Source: Acidobacteriota bacterium
Lineage (GTDB): Bacteria > Acidobacteriota > Vicinamibacteria > Vicinamibacterales > 2-12-FULL-66-21
Direction of reading: 5' to 3'
Length of the DNA: 8,857 bases
Assembly: GCA_013817065.1 (NCBI GenBank)
Contig: JACDDJ010000149.1
Span: forward strand, 1-8,857
This document shows positions 1-7,039 of the stretch, one piece after another. How positions within the stretch are numbered: position 1 is the stretch's first letter; the number at the start of each line of letters is the position of its first letter. The notes beneath the pieces are model-generated. The model worked only from the letters and a program-made list of their open reading frames with translations, ran no database searches and was not told where the DNA came from. Position numbers and translations under genes: made by a program.

Positions 1-786
1 CATCGGTAGAGCCAGAAATGTGAGCGCGGTGAATTTCGTGCGGACGAAATAGAACGCGATGGTCAAGGCGATCAACGCCACGATCGCGCCGATCCCGCCC
101 TGCAAAATGCCTTCGGCCACGAACGGTCCTCGAACATAAGCGAAGGGCGCGCCTACGAGCTGCATGATCTCGATCTCGTCGCGCCTGGCGGCGGCGGTCA
201 GGCGAACCACATTGCCGACCGTCATGGCGGCGGCGACCGCCAGCAGCAGCACGATCCCGGTCGCCCCGATCCGGCCGGTCCGCACCAGCGTGTTGAGCCG
301 CGACAGCCACTCACGGTCGTAACGCACGTCGGCGACGCCCGCCATAGTGGTCAGCGCCGACACCAGCCCGTCGACCGCGGTGGTCGACTCGCGAAGGTCC
401 GGCTTCAGTTGCACATCGAAGGACGCGGGGAACGGATTGTTCTCGAGCGTCCCGGCGGTGCCGGCAAGATCAGGGAAGTCGGTCTTGAAACGTGCGAGCG
501 CCTGCTCTTTCGACACGTACTCGCGACGGGCGGCAAGTCCGCTGCTGCCGGTAATCGCGTCGATGGCCGTCAGTTGCTCCGGCGTGACGTCGTCATGCAG
601 GTACACCGACAGTTCCGCCGACCGGCTCCATCGATCGACCACGCGCTGAAAGTTCGCATTGACGACCAGGAACACACCGAGGACGAACATGCCGCTCGCG
701 ATCGTCAGGATCGCCAACGCTGATGCGACCGGCCCGCGCATCAGGCTAGTGGCGGCCTCGGAGAAGAAGTAACGCAGCGCGTGCAT
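1..786 (-). CDS. ftsX: Cell division protein FtsX (3' end cut by window edge)
   Basis: Membrane subunit of the FtsEX complex, which couples ATP hydrolysis by FtsE at the septum to activation of periplasmic or extracellular peptidoglycan hydrolases. 262 residues are visible; family members are usually about 290-310, so roughly the last 30-50 residues (fourth membrane segment) are missing. The layout is typical: short cytoplasmic N-terminus, first membrane segment about residues 20-42, extracytoplasmic loop about 43-172 with the family motifs YVSKEQALARFK (90-101) and NPFPASFDV (117-125), second membrane segment about 173-194, the cytoplasmic motif RRDEIEIMQLVGA (201-213) and a third segment about 228-248. 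The ATG shares one base with the ftsE stop codon (TGATG, 784-788), and GGAG lies 8 nt upstream of it. Loss of the tail is a window effect, not a mutation. Family assignment is firm. Confidence 0.93.
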   Translation of the reverse strand, partial: MHALRYFFSEAATSLMRGPVASALAILTIASGMFVLGVFLVVNANFQRVVDRWSRSAELSVYLHDDVTPEQLTAIDAITGSSGLAARREYVSKEQALARFKTDFPDLAGTAGTLENNPFPASFDVQLKPDLRESTTAVDGLVSALTTMAGVADVRYDREWLSRLNTLVRTGRIGATGIVLLLAVAAAMTVGNVVRLTAAARRDEIEIMQLVGAPFAYVRGPFVAEGILQGGIGAIVALIALTIAFYFVRTKFTALTFLALPM

Positions 787-1445
787 CAGGTCGTCTCCAC
801 GATCTCGCCGTGATCGAGCGTCAGGGATCGACGGCCGACGCGGCGAATCAACTCTCGATCGTGCGTGGCGACCACCACCGTCGTGCCGCGGGCGTTGATC
901 TCGCGGAACAGGTTCATGATCTCGAGAGAGAGGTCAGGATCGAGGTTTCCGGTCGGCTCGTCGGCGAGGATGATGAGCGGATCGTTCACAATCGCGCGCG
1001 CGATCGCGACCCGCTGCTGCTCTCCACCAGACAGCTCCCTGGGATATGCCGACATGCGATGCTGCAGCCCGACCCACTTGAGGACCTGGAACGTGCGCCG
1101 CTGCTGCTGCGACGCGCCGAGCCCGAGCACGCGGGGCACGAAGGCGACGTTCTCGAGGAGCGTCTTCTTCTGCAGCAGTTTGAAGTCCTGGAAGACGAAT
1201 CCGATCGAACGACGATAGGCCTGGACCTGCCTGGGGGTGAGCTCGGCGAGGTTGCGCCCGCCGACGATCAGTTGCCCTTCGGACGGGACATCACGCCGCA
1301 ACAGCAACCGCAGCAGCGTGGATTTGCCGGCGCCGCTCGGCCCGGTGAGAAAGACGAAGTCACCCTTGCCGATGTGCAGCGACAGATCGCGCAGCGCGTA
1401 GACGCCGCGAGCATAGGTTTTCGAGACGTGCTGGACTTCAATCAT
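786..1445 (-). CDS. ftsE: Cell division ATP-binding protein FtsE
   Basis: Cytoplasmic ABC-type ATPase that pairs with FtsX at the divisome. The 219-residue length is normal for FtsE. All ABC motifs are intact: Walker A GPSGAGKST (35-43), Q-loop in VFQD (84-87), signature LSGGEQQR (138-145), Walker B LIILADEP (157-164), D-loop NLDP (167-170) and switch histidine H195 in ATHD. The FtsE-like N-terminus MIEVQHVSKTY and the ftsX gene directly downstream separate it from LolD-type and MacB-type ATPases, which share the same fold. The ATG lies in an ATGA overlap with the gatB stop (1442-1445) and has no clear ribosome binding site of its own, which suggests reinitiation by ribosomes finishing gatB. 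Confidence 0.96.
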   Translation of the reverse strand: MIEVQHVSKTYARGVYALRDLSLHIGKGDFVFLTGPSGAGKSTLLRLLLRRDVPSEGQLIVGGRNLAELTPRQVQAYRRSIGFVFQDFKLLQKKTLLENVAFVPRVLGLGASQQQRRTFQVLKWVGLQHRMSAYPRELSGGEQQRVAIARAIVNDPLIILADEPTGNLDPDLSLEIMNLFREINARGTTVVVATHDRELIRRVGRRSLTLDHGEIVETT

Positions 1446-2866
1446 TCAGAGTCAAGAATTCGGCGAAGCGCCGCCGAGGTCTTGGCCGGGTCGCTCCGGC
1501 CGCCGCTCGACTTCATCACCTGGCCCACCAGAAACCCGAATGCCTGCCGCTTTCCTGCCCGGTAGTGCGCCACCGGCACCGGGTGCTGCGCCAGGGTCTC
1601 GCGGACTAGAGCTTCGATCGCGTCGTCGTCATCGACGCGCGCGAGTCCACCAGCCGCGACGAGTGCTTCGGCGTCGCCACCTTCCGCGAACATCCGCTCG
1701 AAGACGGCCTTGGCAGTTGGTCCGGTAATCCTGCCCGACTCGACCAGGCGAATCAAGCGCGCCAATGCCTCCGGCGTCACCCGCATGTCGCCGATCGACA
1801 TCCCGGCGGCGTTCAATCGTCCCAGCCCTTCGACCATGATCCAGTTGCTCGCGGCCTTTGGATTGCCGCTGGCGGCGGCGGTTGCCTCGAAGTAGTCAGC
1901 CAGTGCCAGGGACTGGGTCAGCACGCCGGCGTCGTATTCGGGCAGTTCGTAATCGCGGACGAATCGCTCGCGCTTTGCGTCGGGCATCTCCGGCATCGAC
2001 GCCGTTATGCCGGCGAGCCACGCCATGCTCACCGTCAGTGGCAGCAGGTCAGGCTCCGGAAAGTAGCGGTAGTCCTGTGCCTCCTCCTTGTTGCGCATCG
2101 GGATCGTCCGCGCCGCCCCGGGATCCCAGAGGCGGGTCTCGGGTTCAACAGACTGTCCTGTTTCAACCATCGCGGTCTGTCGCGCCACCTCGAACTCGAT
2201 CGCACGCTGCACGAAGCGAAACGAATTGATGTTCTTGACCTCGGTCTTGACGCCGAGCGGCGCCGCGGCGTCGGCACGGATCGAGACGTTCGCGTCGCAA
2301 CGAAGACTACCCTCCTCCATGTTCCCGTCGTTCACGCCGAGGGCGACCAGCACATCCCGAATCCGGCTGAAGCAGGCGCCCGCCAGTGCCGCCGAGTCGA
2401 TTTCCGGCTTCGTGACGATCTCTATGAGGCCGACGCCACTGCGATTGAAGTCGACGGCCGTCCCTGCGTCATCGAGATGGAGGGACTTGCCGGCGTCCTC
2501 TTCGATGTGAATCCGAACCAGCCCGACGCGGCGCGGGCCTGCCTCCATCGCGACTGTCACCACCCCGCCGGTGGCGAGCGGTTCGTCGTACTGAGAGATC
2601 TGGTAGCCCTTCGGCAGGTCAGGATAGAAGTAGTGTTTGCGCGCGAAGCGAGAGACGGGGTGGATGGTGCAGCCGAAGGCGAGGGCGGCGCGGACGGCGA
2701 ATTCGACGGCTCGCGCGTTGAGCACCGGGAGCGCGCCCGGCAGGCCGAGACAGACGGGACAGACATGGGTGTTGGGTTCGGCGCCAAAAGCGGCCGAGCA
2801 CCCGCAGAAGATCTTGCTGGAGGTCCGCAGCTGCGCGTGGACCTCCAGCCCGACGGTCGGAATCAC
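1442..2866 (-). CDS. gatB: Asp-tRNA(Asn)/Glu-tRNA(Gln) amidotransferase subunit B
   Basis: tRNA-binding and kinase subunit of GatCAB, which converts Glu-tRNA(Gln) and/or Asp-tRNA(Asn) to the amidated form in bacteria lacking the matching direct synthetase. From the GTG at 2866-2864 the protein has 474 residues, matching the usual length of about 475. The frame stays open upstream to 3190, but that part only shadows the end of pckA and resembles no GatB. Seen motifs: VGLEVHAQL (5-13), a four-cysteine zinc site FCGC (20-23) and CPVC (36-39), YQISQYDEP (88-96), EEDAGK (122-127), DFNRSGVGLIEIVTKPE (139-155), and a C-terminal YqeY-like tail with FLVGQVMKSSGG. gatA and gatC are not in the window, so the partners must be encoded elsewhere. 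The start codon overlaps the pckA stop by four bases (GTGA) with little ribosome binding site, so translation is probably coupled to pckA. Confidence 0.95.
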   Translation of the reverse strand: MIPTVGLEVHAQLRTSSKIFCGCSAAFGAEPNTHVCPVCLGLPGALPVLNARAVEFAVRAALAFGCTIHPVSRFARKHYFYPDLPKGYQISQYDEPLATGGVVTVAMEAGPRRVGLVRIHIEEDAGKSLHLDDAGTAVDFNRSGVGLIEIVTKPEIDSAALAGACFSRIRDVLVALGVNDGNMEEGSLRCDANVSIRADAAAPLGVKTEVKNINSFRFVQRAIEFEVARQTAMVETGQSVEPETRLWDPGAARTIPMRNKEEAQDYRYFPEPDLLPLTVSMAWLAGITASMPEMPDAKRERFVRDYELPEYDAGVLTQSLALADYFEATAAASGNPKAASNWIMVEGLGRLNAAGMSIGDMRVTPEALARLIRLVESGRITGPTAKAVFERMFAEGGDAEALVAAGGLARVDDDDAIEALVRETLAQHPVPVAHYRAGKRQAFGFLVGQVMKSSGGRSDPAKTSAALRRILDSE

Positions 2867-4464
2867 ACGGACTGTGGACCCGCTGCGGTGACGTCCGGAG
2901 CGGCTTCCGCCTCGAATGTCTTGAAGTTGTCGATGAACATCCGCGCCAGCTTCGCCGCCTGCTCGTCGTACTCGGCCGCGTTCTTCCAGGTATTGCGCGG
3001 GTTCAGCACTTCGGACGGGACGCCCGGCACGCTCTGCGGAACTTCGAGGTTGAAGAACGGATCCACGGCGTACTCGACGTTGTCGAGCTGCCCGGCGAGC
3101 GCCGCCTTGATCATCGCGCGGGTGTGCGCGATCTTCATGCGCGCCCCGACGCCATGGGCGCCGCCGGTCCAGCCGGTATTGACCAGCCACACCTTCGCGC
3201 CGTGCCTGGCGATGCGTTCGCCGAGGAACTTCGCGTAAACGGTCGGGTGCAACACCATGAACGGCGCACCGAAGCAGGTGCTGAACGTCGCCTTCGGCTC
3301 GGTGACGCCCTTCTCGGTTCCCGCAACCTTCGCGGTGTAGCCCGAAAGGAAGTGGTACATCGCACCGGCCGGTGAGAGGCGGGCGATCGGCGGCAAGACG
3401 CCAAAGGCATCGGCCGTCAGCATCACGATGTTCCTGGGATGGCCCCCCTGGCCAGAGGGAACAGAGTTATCGATGAACTCGAGCGGGTATGCGCCGCGCG
3501 TGTTCTCAGTCAGTGACGCGTCGCCGAGATCGAGATGCCGGGTGTTGGCGTCCATGCGGACGTTCTCGAGAACAGTACCGAAGCGCTTCGTCGTCGCGTA
3601 GATCTGCGGCTCGGCTTCAGCCGAGAGCTTGATCATCTTCGCGTAGCAGCCCCCTTCGATATTGAAGATGCCGGCCTCACTCCATCCATGCTCGTCATCG
3701 CCGATCAACTGCCGGTCGGGATCGCTCGACAGCGTCGTCTTTCCGGTCCCTGACAGGCCGAAGAAGAGGACCGTGTCGCCCGCTGTACCGACGTTTGCCG
3801 AGCAGTGCATCGACATAACATTCCGCAGCGGCAGGAGGTAGTTCATGACGGTGAAGATCGACTTCTTGATCTCGCCCGCATAGCTGGTGCCGCCGATCAG
3901 CACGAGCTTCTTCGCGAAGTTCAGCAGGACGAACACTTCCGAGTTCGTGCCGTGGACCTTCGGATCCGCGGTCAGGCCCGGCATGTCGATCACCGTGAAC
4001 TCGGGTGTGTGCGTTGGTCCGCTGCCTGCCCCGGGTACGTCGATGAACATGTGCCGCGCGAACAGGCTGTGCCATGCCTGTTCGGTGATGATCCGCACCG
4101 GGAGGCGGTAGTCCGGATCCGCGCCGGCATAGCAGTCCTGGACGAAGAGTTCCTTGCCCTCGCAGTAGTTCAGCATCCGCTGGTGGACCGCCTCGAACTG
4201 TTCCGCGTCGATCGGGCGGTTCACTTTGCTCCACCACACCTTGTCTTCGCTCGAGGGCTCGCGCACGATGAACTTGTCGTTGGGCGACCGGCCCGTGTGC
4301 TGCCCGGTCCGGCACACCAGGGGGCCGTCGACCGAAATCAACGCTTCGCGGCGGCGCACCGCCTCTTCGTACAGCGCCGGAAGGCTCAGGTTCCAGTAGA
4401 CCCGCGCCACGTTGACGATGCCGTGGCCTTCGAGGCCGGTTTCCTGCTGCTGCGCCTGTGCCAT
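2863..4464 (-). CDS. pckA: Phosphoenolpyruvate carboxykinase (ATP)
   Basis: Catalyses oxaloacetate + ATP to phosphoenolpyruvate + CO2 + ADP, the entry step of gluconeogenesis, in the cytoplasm. The 533 residues fit the ATP-dependent family (about 520-540). Visible motifs: substrate-binding arginine in GRSPNDKF (58-65), YAGEIKKSIFTVMNYLLP (195-212) with the metal-ligand lysine, metal-ligand histidine in MSMHCSANVG (218-226), the P-loop FGLSGTGKTT (235-244), the kinase-2 motif LIGDDEHGW (253-261) and the C-terminal ARMKIAHTRAMI (441-452). The P-loop and kinase-2 forms are those of the ATP-type, not the GTP-type, enzyme. The ATG is preceded by GAGGAG (4467-4472), only 2 nt from the start if the whole hexamer is counted. 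It is the first gene of an overlapping run with gatB, ftsE and ftsX; a promoter-like sequence lies about 80 bp upstream. Confidence 0.97.
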   Translation of the reverse strand: MAQAQQQETGLEGHGIVNVARVYWNLSLPALYEEAVRRREALISVDGPLVCRTGQHTGRSPNDKFIVREPSSEDKVWWSKVNRPIDAEQFEAVHQRMLNYCEGKELFVQDCYAGADPDYRLPVRIITEQAWHSLFARHMFIDVPGAGSGPTHTPEFTVIDMPGLTADPKVHGTNSEVFVLLNFAKKLVLIGGTSYAGEIKKSIFTVMNYLLPLRNVMSMHCSANVGTAGDTVLFFGLSGTGKTTLSSDPDRQLIGDDEHGWSEAGIFNIEGGCYAKMIKLSAEAEPQIYATTKRFGTVLENVRMDANTRHLDLGDASLTENTRGAYPLEFIDNSVPSGQGGHPRNIVMLTADAFGVLPPIARLSPAGAMYHFLSGYTAKVAGTEKGVTEPKATFSTCFGAPFMVLHPTVYAKFLGERIARHGAKVWLVNTGWTGGAHGVGARMKIAHTRAMIKAALAGQLDNVEYAVDPFFNLEVPQSVPGVPSEVLNPRNTWKNAAEYDEQAAKLARMFIDNFKTFEAEAAPDVTAAGPQSV

Positions 4465-4480
4465 TGCTCCTCGCTCTGTT

Positions 4481-4525
4481 GGCCCAAACCCGGGCCGGTA
4501 ATGAGGGCACCTTGCGGGGTGCGCC
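4481..4525. repeat. Two short inverted repeats in the pckA leader
   Basis: GGCCC/GGGCC arms (4481-4485 and 4492-4496) flank a 6-base loop, and GCACC/GGTGC arms (4507-4511 and 4518-4522) flank another 6-base loop. Both would lie in the predicted 5' untranslated leader of pckA, the first hairpin ending about 17 nt before the ATG. They could form small RNA hairpins affecting initiation, but five-base stems arise easily by chance in GC-rich DNA. No U-run follows either, so they do not look like intrinsic terminators. I recognise no known riboswitch. Confidence 0.25.
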
Positions 4526-4544
4526 GGGACCAGTGTAACGGTGA

Positions 4545-4574
4545 ATCGTACCGACTTGGACGGCGCGAAGTCAA
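4545..4574 (-). promoter_or_regulatory. Probable sigma70-type promoter for pckA-gatB-ftsEX
   Basis: Read on the minus strand, TTGACT (4574-4569, five of six consensus bases) is followed by an 18-bp spacer and TACGAT (4550-4545, four of six). Transcription would begin near 4538, giving a leader of about 75 nt before the pckA ATG. A second possible -10, TACACT (4537-4532), lies downstream without a good -35. This is the only clear promoter-like match in the 150-bp gap between pckA and the upstream SpoIID-family gene. It is a sequence match only. Confidence 0.45.
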
Positions 4575-4614
4575 CGCGGCAACGTCGTATCTCGTCGCCG
4601 CTCAGCGCCTTGGA

Positions 4615-5574
4615 TCAATTCGCCGCCCGGAGCGTCGTGCCGGGATAGTAGCGCTCGAGCACCTCCGCCGGCCTGGCGCCGCCACGGAGACGCGCGAGCG
4701 CACCGGCCTGGCACAGTCCCACGCCGTGGCCGAAGCCCCGGCCAGTGAAGACGAACGACCCGCCCTCGCGCTTCACGTCGAACAGCGTGCTTCTGACCGC
4801 GCGCGGACCGAAGTCGCGAGCGAGGATCGCCCTGAGGTCCTCACCTCGGATCAGTAGTTCGCGCGCCCCCTTCAGCCTCACCGTCGCGGCCCGGCCGGAC
4901 GCGTCGCGTTTGAGCACGCTGATCGCGTCCAGTCGTGCTCCGACGCGGCTGCGGGGGTCCGCGTTGATGGCGTCGAGGATCGCCGCGGTGGTTGCCGCGT
5001 AGGTCCACTGGGCGTGGGCGGAGTCGTTGTGGCCGTCATCGCGCACCGCCTTGAGATAGGACCGCTCGGTCCCGCCCCAGGCACTGACCGACGTACTGGT
5101 GTGTCCACCGCAGTCGGCGTGAAACAGCGCGACTGCCGGGCCGCCCTCGTGCCACACCACTGCGCCCGCCGTCTGACGGACCGCGATCGCCGCCGCCTCG
5201 GCCCAGCGCGAGGTCCTCAATCGCGATGGTTCATACAACTGGCAGTGCGTCGTCGAACACAGGTCGAAGCCCTGGCGCCGATGACGGCCCCGATTGGCGA
5301 GGGCATAGGTGCGCGCAATCACCGACTGCACTTCCAGCATCCGCTCGATCAGCTCCGGATCGCCCGACGGCGGCGCGAACTCCGAGATCGCGGCGGCCCG
5401 CACGTAGTCCTCGAGACGAACCGTTCGCACCGCATTGCGCTCCTGGGCGACCTGCACGCGCAGCGGCTTTGCCTGGTCACGGACTGACGGCGTCAGCCCG
5501 TTCCGCGCCGGGACCGACGAGCACCCGGCCGCGAGAGCCGCCAGCACCAGGCACACACGCCAACGGGATGTCAT
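4615..5574 (-). CDS. SpoIID/LytB-family peptidoglycan lytic protein, probable lipoprotein
   Basis: SpoIID-family proteins are lytic transglycosylases that cut glycan strands already stripped of peptides; in non-sporulating bacteria they are thought to act in wall remodelling or septum splitting. From the ATG at 5574 the protein has 319 residues. It begins with a basic N-region, a hydrophobic stretch and AAGC at Cys18, a lipoprotein-like signal, though the usual leucine of the lipobox sits one place early. Family motifs: LEDYVRAAAISEF (54-66) containing the expected catalytic glutamate E65, SVIARTYAL (84-92), CSTTHCQLY (106-114) with the Cys/His cluster seen in the family, FHADCGGHTS (151-160) and GRGFGHGVGLCQAGA (278-292). 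The frame is open further upstream to 5697, but that part shadows the preceding gene. A GTG two codons upstream (5580) is an alternative start. The gap to the DUF4159 gene is 32 bp, so the two probably form an operon. Confidence 0.9.
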   Translation of the reverse strand: MTSRWRVCLVLAALAAGCSSVPARNGLTPSVRDQAKPLRVQVAQERNAVRTVRLEDYVRAAAISEFAPPSGDPELIERMLEVQSVIARTYALANRGRHRRQGFDLCSTTHCQLYEPSRLRTSRWAEAAAIAVRQTAGAVVWHEGGPAVALFHADCGGHTSTSVSAWGGTERSYLKAVRDDGHNDSAHAQWTYAATTAAILDAINADPRSRVGARLDAISVLKRDASGRAATVRLKGARELLIRGEDLRAILARDFGPRAVRSTLFDVKREGGSFVFTGRGFGHGVGLCQAGALARLRGGARPAEVLERYYPGTTLRAAN

Positions 5575-5606
5575 ATCCACTCTTTCGTCCGTTCCCCAGC
5601 CGAGCA

Positions 5607-6275
5607 CTACGCGGTCATCGTGTAGACGACAACATTGACGGCGAATTTCGTGTTGTCCTCGCGCTGGAAGCGCTTGTTCCGCCAGTCGTAATCCCACTCG
5701 CAGCCGTAGTCCTTATTGCTGTAGAGCACGCCAAGACGGCCGCGCGTCTCGACGCCCCGCAAGTAGTCGTGGACCAGCTCGTCGCCCCACCCGTTCAACT
5801 CATGGGACGTCTGGGGTGGTCCGGCGTCGAATTTGAAGAAGCTGCGATAGACCGGGTGACTGTTGGGCAGCTTCGGGAGCGCGCCGCGTTCGCCGAAGAC
5901 GAGCCGCATCTCTTCCTCGAAGCTGCGCGCATACAGCCCGTTCACATCGTGATTGCAGTCATCGGAGAACAGCAGGCCGCCATGCTCCACGAACCGCTTC
6001 AACTGGTCCCGCTCCTTGCTGGAAAAGCGAACGAGCTTGTGACCGGTCATGAACAGAAATGGAAAGGCCAGCAGGTCGTCAGACCCCGCCGAAATCACGA
6101 CTTCTTCGGGGAAGACCCGGATCGACGTGTATTCGACGACGGAATTGAGGACATTGGCCGCCACCTTGGGGTTGTAATCCCAGTCGCCGGAGTCGTACCG
6201 CAGCCGTGCAAAAACGAATTCCGAGGCCCGCGGGCGCCCCTGCCCGGCCACGGATGAGGATGTCATACCCGACAT
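5607..6275 (-). CDS. DUF4159 domain protein
   Basis: Function unknown. The 222-residue protein is almost entirely one DUF4159 domain, a family with a flavodoxin/glutamine-amidotransferase-like fold commonly found in acidobacteria and planctomycetes. Visible family features: FVFARLRYDSGDWDYNP (20-36), FPFLFMTGHKLVRFSSKE (71-88), the glycine-rich turn and acidic motif EHGGLLFSDDC (97-107), LPNSHPVYRSFF (136-147) and the C-terminal FAVNVVVYTMT (211-221). I see no signal peptide or membrane segment in the chosen form, whereas many relatives carry one. The ATG at 6275 has GAGG 8 nt upstream (6284-6287); a second ATG at 6266 is possible. The longer open frame up to 6452 runs through the divergent promoter region and into the sigma-factor gene, so it is unlikely to be translated. 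The SpoIID-family gene follows after 32 bp, hinting at a cell-envelope role (inference). Confidence 0.87.
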   Translation of the reverse strand: MSGMTSSSVAGQGRPRASEFVFARLRYDSGDWDYNPKVAANVLNSVVEYTSIRVFPEEVVISAGSDDLLAFPFLFMTGHKLVRFSSKERDQLKRFVEHGGLLFSDDCNHDVNGLYARSFEEEMRLVFGERGALPKLPNSHPVYRSFFKFDAGPPQTSHELNGWGDELVHDYLRGVETRGRLGVLYSNKDYGCEWDYDWRNKRFQREDNTKFAVNVVVYTMTA

Positions 6276-6394
6276 TCTAGCTGCCTCACTTATACTGGGA
6301 CGACACCTCGATCGATGAGCCTGGTCCATAACTCGCTGGCCGATACGTCGATCGATCGATCCTGGGTAAACGATTGAGGCCACAGGGCGTATAG
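6276..6394. promoter_or_regulatory. Divergent intergenic region with repeated TCGATCGAT
   Basis: This 119-bp gap must hold the promoters of both the DUF4159/SpoIID genes and the sigma/anti-sigma/ispH genes. It contains two copies of the palindrome-bearing word TCGATCGAT (6308-6316 and 6348-6356) whose starts are exactly 40 bp apart; the second runs on as GATC repeats to 6361. AT-rich -10-like words occur (TATACT at 6291 on the plus strand, TATAAG at 6294-6289 on the minus strand), but neither has a convincing -35 partner, and the minus-strand one would leave too short a leader to use the ribosome binding site. No ECF-type promoter could be assigned with confidence. Confidence 0.35.
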
Positions 6395-7039
6395 ATGACA
6401 GGAGCGCAGGTGGCCGGAACTCCCGGCCGCGAGGCTGACGGGGTCGCTGCATCCGCGGTCAAGGCCATGCAGGCGGAAGGCCGGCTGGCTGAGGCGCGGG
6501 AACGCTACGCCGAACTGGTCGCGCGGCACCAGCGGCGGGCAACACGGATCGCGTTCCATTACGTACGCGACAGCGCCGAGGCCGACGAAGCGGTCCAGGA
6601 CGCCTTCGTGAAGGCGTATTCGCACCTGGCGACGTTCCGCGAGGAACTGCCCTTCGAGGTCTGGTTCACGCGGATCCTGATCAACGGGTGCCTGGATCGG
6701 ATCAAGGCGCGCACCCGGCGGGAACGCTGGGTCACGTCGATGCCCGACGGACCGGGCGGCAAGCGGGATTTTGCGGAGCGCACACCCGGACATGGGCCGT
6801 CCCCCGAGGCGCAGCTCCTCTCGCGAGAGCGTCGCCGCCAGGTTGCGGAGGCGATCGCGAAGCTGCCCGACCGTCAGCGATCGGTGTTCATGCTAAGCCA
6901 CTACGAGGGTTGCACCTCGCGCGAAGTCAGCGCGATGACGGGATTGAACGAGTCGACGGTTCGCGTGCACCTGTTTCGGGCGATTCGAAAATTGCGTGTA
7001 CTGCTCGGCGAGGGCGCCGGGCCGGACAGGGAGAAATGA
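6395..7039 (+). CDS. RNA polymerase ECF sigma factor (sigma-70 family)
   Basis: Alternative sigma factor that directs RNA polymerase to a stress or envelope regulon when released by its anti-sigma factor. The 214 residues hold region 2 (about 37-108, with RYAELVARHQRRATRIAFHYV, the DEAVQDAFVKAY helix and WFTRILINGCLDRIK) and region 4 (about 145-203, with LPDRQRSVFMLSHYEG and the helix-turn-helix TSREVSAMTGLNESTVRVHLFRAI, listed here in two adjoining parts). No region 1 or 3 is present, as expected for an ECF factor. The ATG at 6395 has AGGG 7 nt upstream; an in-frame GTG at 6410 is preceded by AGGAG at 5-nt spacing and could be the true start, removing five residues. It overlaps the anti-sigma gene by ATGA (7036-7039). 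The exact ECF group and target promoter cannot be read by eye. Confidence 0.93.
   Translation: MTGAQVAGTPGREADGVAASAVKAMQAEGRLAEARERYAELVARHQRRATRIAFHYVRDSAEADEAVQDAFVKAYSHLATFREELPFEVWFTRILINGCLDRIKARTRRERWVTSMPDGPGGKRDFAERTPGHGPSPEAQLLSRERRRQVAEAIAKLPDRQRSVFMLSHYEGCTSREVSAMTGLNESTVRVHLFRAIRKLRVLLGEGAGPDREK

Noticed and set aside
810..1565. Plus-strand open frame of about 250 codons
   Set aside because: It is antisense to ftsE, which has every ABC ATPase motif intact.
2867..3190. Upstream extension of the gatB frame (about 108 codons) as a fusion domain
   Set aside because: It lies entirely within pckA, reads as Arg/Gly-rich shadow sequence, and GatB homologues begin just at the GTG overlapping the pckA stop.
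3695..4510. Minus-strand open frame of about 270 codons overlapping pckA
   Set aside because: It is in another frame of the same strand as pckA; the pckA frame carries all catalytic motifs and this one is low-complexity Arg/Gly/Ala.
4575..4614. Transcription terminator after the SpoIID-family gene
   Set aside because: I looked for a GC stem followed by a T-run on the minus strand and found neither, so read-through into pckA cannot be excluded.
3805..4857. Long plus-strand open frame of about 350 codons
   Set aside because: It runs antisense to pckA and the SpoIID gene, crosses the pckA promoter gap, and its translation is rich in Arg, Ala and Val with no family motif. Strong third-position GC keeps antisense frames open in this DNA.
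5226..6257. Plus-strand open frame of about 340 codons
   Set aside because: It is antisense to the SpoIID-family and DUF4159 genes. The proline/arginine-rich start and lack of motifs mark it as a shadow frame.
6289..6296. TATAAG/TATACT as a -10 box for either divergent gene
   Set aside because: Neither orientation has a reasonable -35 at 16-18 bp. The minus-strand version would place the transcript start inside or after the DUF4159 ribosome binding site.
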